A stretch of 64,000 nucleotides of DNA, taken from NCBI GenBank assembly GCA_035771165.1, contig JAWNZC010000421.1, forward strand, positions 1,217,001-1,281,000. Reading direction: 5' to 3'. Made by a program: the position numbers and the translations under genes. Positions 60,980 through 64,000 of the stretch are shown piece after piece. Under the pieces are notes generated by a model, which saw only the letters and a list, made by a program, of their open reading frames with translations, searched no databases and was not told the DNA's origin. Origin of the DNA: Paragorgia papillata. Lineage: Eukaryota > Cnidaria > Anthozoa > Scleralcyonacea > Coralliidae. Within the stretch, counting starts at the first letter, position 1; each line of letters starts with the position of its first letter.

Positions 60980-62499
60980 AAGCTGCGTCAACTGGTACAA
61001 AACGTGCTCTTGGAAGTCAAGGCCCTTAAATTTACATCAGTAGCCATTCCTGCACTGGGCACGGGTTCACTCAGGTTTCCCGAAGAAATCGTTGCAAAAG
61101 TCTTATTCGAAGAAGCCATGAGTTTACAGCGCGAAACACAGCGCATCGGCGTTCCTCAAGCAGTTCAACATCGTCGTCTACAAAGGAAACGCGACGGCCG
61201 TTAACAAATTCAAAGAAAAGTTCCAGTTTTACTCAGCAAAACATGAAACGCAAGGCCCAGTTCGAAAAACAATTAGAACGAAGCCGCGAAAAGAGACAAT
61301 CGAACAACAAACGCGTTTACCGACTCCGAGACGTATTAGCGAGAATGCCAACAATGACGGTCCTTTTGAATCGAATGGATTGAAAATCGAGGTAGTTCAG
61401 GGTGACATGGTTCAGGAGTCGACCGACGCTATCGCCTTTCTGATTGGGAACAACATTAGAGAAGGTGGGCAGATTGGTCAAGCCCTATTGAAAGAAGCGG
61501 GCGACTCCTTGGAACACGAGTACAATGGCATAAAGAAAATCGACAGTGGATCCGTTGTGATGACTTCGGCTGGAAATCTGAAGGCAAAGTGTTTACTGCA
61601 TATGGCACCAAAGAAAGGCATATTTGCCGACAGCGCGAGTTTCAAGAACATTAGGGACTCTGTAATTAAGTGCCTGGACGACGCTGATTCCTACCAGTTA
61701 AAGTCCATCGCCCTGCCGGCCGTCGGGACGGGAGCGCTGAAGAAGGGTGGCAAAGAATCGGCGGAAATCGTCCACGAAAGTATAACCGAGTATGCGAAGC
61801 GTTCCACTAGATCTCTGGAATTGATCCGAATTGTCATCCTACAGCCGACTGTCTACCAAGAATTTTACGCGAGTTTTCTTGAAAAACAACGTTCGGATCC
61901 AATCTCGTCATGCCAACCACTAGTAAAAGCCCCTTCAGCGGCGGGCAGCAGCAGAATGAGAAGGCGCATTACGTTGGACATTGTCGGAGAAAGTTCAAGC
62001 CATGTGGACAAGATCAAGGAGGATTTGAATAAAATCGAGAAAGAAAGCTGTAAGTACCAAATCATCGAAAATGAAGCCATTACCGAGCTTCCTCCAAAAT
62101 ATCTCGAAGAAATCCTAGAATTGCAAAATCAGTGCTGCGTTTTGATCGAAATGAGACCGAAGATGGGCTACCTTCGGCTCAGCGGTTTGCCCAAAAATGT
62201 ATCGGAAGCAGCAACGGCAGTTTACGAGAAAATCTTTGCGTATCAGGGGGAGAGGCATGATGTTGTGATGAGCAGTCAGGCGGTGCAGTGGATGTACTAC
62301 GATAACAGCGACGGGGAGATGGTCATCCCAGAGATGTATAGCGCAAAAACGAGCGCAGAGATAGAGAAAGCACATAAGAAGAAAGAGGCGACAATTCTAG
62401 TTGGAGGCGATGCGAAATTAAGAATTGATTTCGCTACGATGGTTGAAACAGACGTACACACGGGTGCGACTATGAAAGTATACAGGAGTTCCCGTGAAG
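60980..62499 (+). CDS. PARP14-like: PARP14-like gene, exon: end of macro 2, macro 3, KH-like, WWE
   Basis: Acceptor TTCACAG at 60973-60979. Encodes the ADP-ribose loop of macro 2 (VAIPALGTGSLRFPEEIVAK). The frame then shifts by one base near 61120, after which FLKQFNIVVYKGNATAVNKF continues the domain. Macro 3 follows (IEVVQGDMVQESTDAIAF; ALPAVGTGALKKGGKESAE), then a KH-like segment and a WWE-like domain (AVQWMYYDNSDGEMVIPEMY, IDFATMVETDV) before the donor GAAG|GTAGGT. WWE domains bind iso-ADP-ribose or stabilise the catalytic domain. Confidence 0.75.
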
Positions 62500-63106
62500 G
62501 TAGGTGTTTTGTCGAAAAGCTCGGCTTTATGCTAGTCTTGACCAGAAAATGAATGAATAGGGAAAAAACAATACAATACACTACACTACCACTACCACTA
62601 CCACCGCACCGCATCGCACCGCACCACCACCACCATATAAACGCAACGAAATTTTAATAGGCCCACTTACCGGGATCATATGAACACCCTCTGAGTTACC
62701 TATAATCTCACCTCTGAGTAACACCGCTGCCAAACGTATTGCGCATGTGCGACGTCCGAGCTCGTCCTCGGAAAAAGAGCGGGAAAACACTGAAATATTT
62801 GGACTGGTCCGAGAGTCCGACACAAAAGTTAAAATTATAAGCATGCTACCAAAAAGATAAGGTAGGTAATTTGTGCATGGCTTCTTTGTCAATATTGTAA
62901 CATATTCTGAATTTACCCCTTCGTAATTTTCTTTACCCTTTTTTTAAAACACAAATGAATAGTCGAGTCTTACTTAGTCTTCACTGTCTGGTTGTTGTCG
63001 CCACGGCTAGTTCCCACTTATCTTGCAATGTTTACTCAGCGAATTCACGCATGCGCAAACGTTTGGCAGCGGTGTTCCTCTGAGTTACCTGTAATCTCAT
63101 TTCAAG
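62500..63106. other. Intron before the catalytic domain
   Basis: A CCACTA/CCGCA microsatellite lies at 62577-62636. CCTCTGAGTTACCTATAATC (62690) recurs as CCTCTGAGTTACCTGTAATC at 63077, near the following exon. No other signal. Confidence 0.45.
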
Positions 63107-63436
63107 GATTCCCTTTACCAAGCCTCTGGGTGTGTCAACCAATTGTGCGAGCAACTGGACGCGAGGCAGAGGTCTACCTCGCCCCCGTCGACCTCACCGA
63201 CCACTCCGGAGACTACAAAATTTACGATATGTTCAAGAGAACAATGCCCAATGCATCGGTAAAAAGCATCCAAAGGATTCAAAATCCAAGATTATATCAG
63301 ATCTACAAAGGCCAGCAAAAGAAAATGGATGAGTGCGGTAAATGCAACGAGCAGAAGCTCTTTCATGGGACGACTAAAGAAAGCGTAGGGAACATCAACA
63401 ACACAGGGTTTAATAGAGCATACTGCGGGAGGAATG
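63107..63436 (+). CDS. PARP14-like: PARP14-like gene, exon: start of ADP-ribosyltransferase domain
   Basis: Encodes LPSLWVCQPIV, then YDMFKRTMPNASVKSIQRIQ and EQKLFHGTTKESVGNINNTG. LFHGT carries the NAD-binding His of the PARP catalytic triad; the Tyr and third triad residue, which tell mono- from poly-ADP-ribosylating enzymes, lie beyond the window. Phase-1 acceptor near 63106 is inferred; donor AATG|GTAAGT at 63437. The gene continues past 64000. Confidence 0.8.
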
Positions 63437-63498
63437 GTAAGTAGTAAAAAGTTGGTATTGGACTTTCAGCTTAGAGGTTGTAAAATTTTGTTAGTTCT

Positions 63499-63866
63499 TG
63501 TACTGTACTGTACTGTACTGTACTGTACTATACTGTACTGTAATGTAATGTACTGTAATGTACTGCACTGAACTGTAATGTACTGCACTGTAATGTACTG
63601 CACTGTACTGACTGCACTGTAATGTACTGTACTGTACTTTACTGTAATGTACGGTACTGCACTGTAATGTGCTGCACTGTAATGTACTGCATTGTACTGT
63701 ACTGCACTGCACTGGAATGTACTGCACTGTACTGTAATGTACTGCACTGCACTGCACTGTACTGCACTGTACTGTAAAGCACTGCACTGTAATGTACTGT
63801 ACTGCACTGTACTGCACTGTAATGTACTGCACTGTACTGCACTGTAATGTACTGCACTGTACCTAT
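63499..63866. repeat. TACTGCACTG/TACTGTAATG microsatellite
   Basis: About 370 bp of imperfect TACTG-type pentamers in the intron that follows the catalytic exon. Confidence 0.9.
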
Positions 63867-64000
63867 GACGCAGTTTACACTTTTCAACTTTACTCTAGTT
63901 TCAAATAAGTCAGATTTATTTTCAACTGCCGCTCCGTTTCGTTAAATTACATAAACTTCTCAACTCATTGATAATTCATGAGGAAAACATAATGAATCAG

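Noticed and set aside
63466..63887. Open frames over the TACTG repeat near the window end
   Set aside because: Repeat translations inside an intron of the PARP14-like gene.

Overview
The window is animal nuclear DNA. It has GT..AG introns, exons of PARP14-type proteins (RRM, macro, WWE and ADP-ribosyltransferase domains), TRIM-type RING/B-box genes, and very many palindromic non-autonomous DNA transposons and microsatellites. The style of the TRIM and PARP14 genes suggests a cnidarian, probably an anthozoan; that is inference, because no rRNA or mitochondrial marker is present.

The main feature is a complete, apparently young Polinton/Maverick (adintovirus-like) element at 11561-32340 (20,780 bp). 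It has 268-bp terminal inverted repeats that I read as identical, starting AGTAGTG and ending CACTACT, and is flanked by a 6-bp target duplication (ACCTAC). It carries about 25 tightly packed genes: a fibre module (coiled coil, LamG-like protein, collagen-C1q-like protein), an archaeo-eukaryotic primase, small basic and membrane proteins, a double-jelly-roll major capsid protein, a packaging ATPase, a penton-like minor capsid protein, a TFIIB/VLTF3-like zinc-ribbon protein, a retroviral-type integrase, two related NUMOD1-like proteins, a protein-primed family B DNA polymerase and a C2H2 zinc-finger protein. No adenain-type maturation protease was found. Most genes start on a short AT-rich motif that touches the ATG (AATAAATG), while the primase, zinc-ribbon factor and polymerase share a different leader (ATAAA(A)GAGATG). 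A recurrent TATAACA..TGTTATA stem-loop sits in several gene ends.

The host part is a duplicated immune-type cluster. Order: a degraded PARP14-like KH/macro fragment preceded by a coding heptad repeat (12-1366); TRIM-like gene 1 (3630-4961); an array of five RRM units, each split over two exons (8033-35632); a second degraded PARP14-like fragment (37732-38476); TRIM-like gene 2 (40226-41434); about 8 kb of repeats; and a more complete PARP14-like gene (about 50113 to beyond the window end) with three RRMs, KH-like regions, three macro domains, WWE and the start of the catalytic domain. The Polinton lies in the intron between the two exons of the third RRM unit, in the same orientation as the host gene.

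The rest of the host sequence is introns and intergenic DNA filled with MITEs (hAT-like with 8-bp and MULE-like with 9-bp target duplications, plus several long hairpins), 5S-rRNA-like retroposon fragments, minisatellites (21, 24 and 34 bp units) and pentamer microsatellites. Several frameshifts in the PARP14-like copies mean that they are partly pseudogenes or contain sequence errors.
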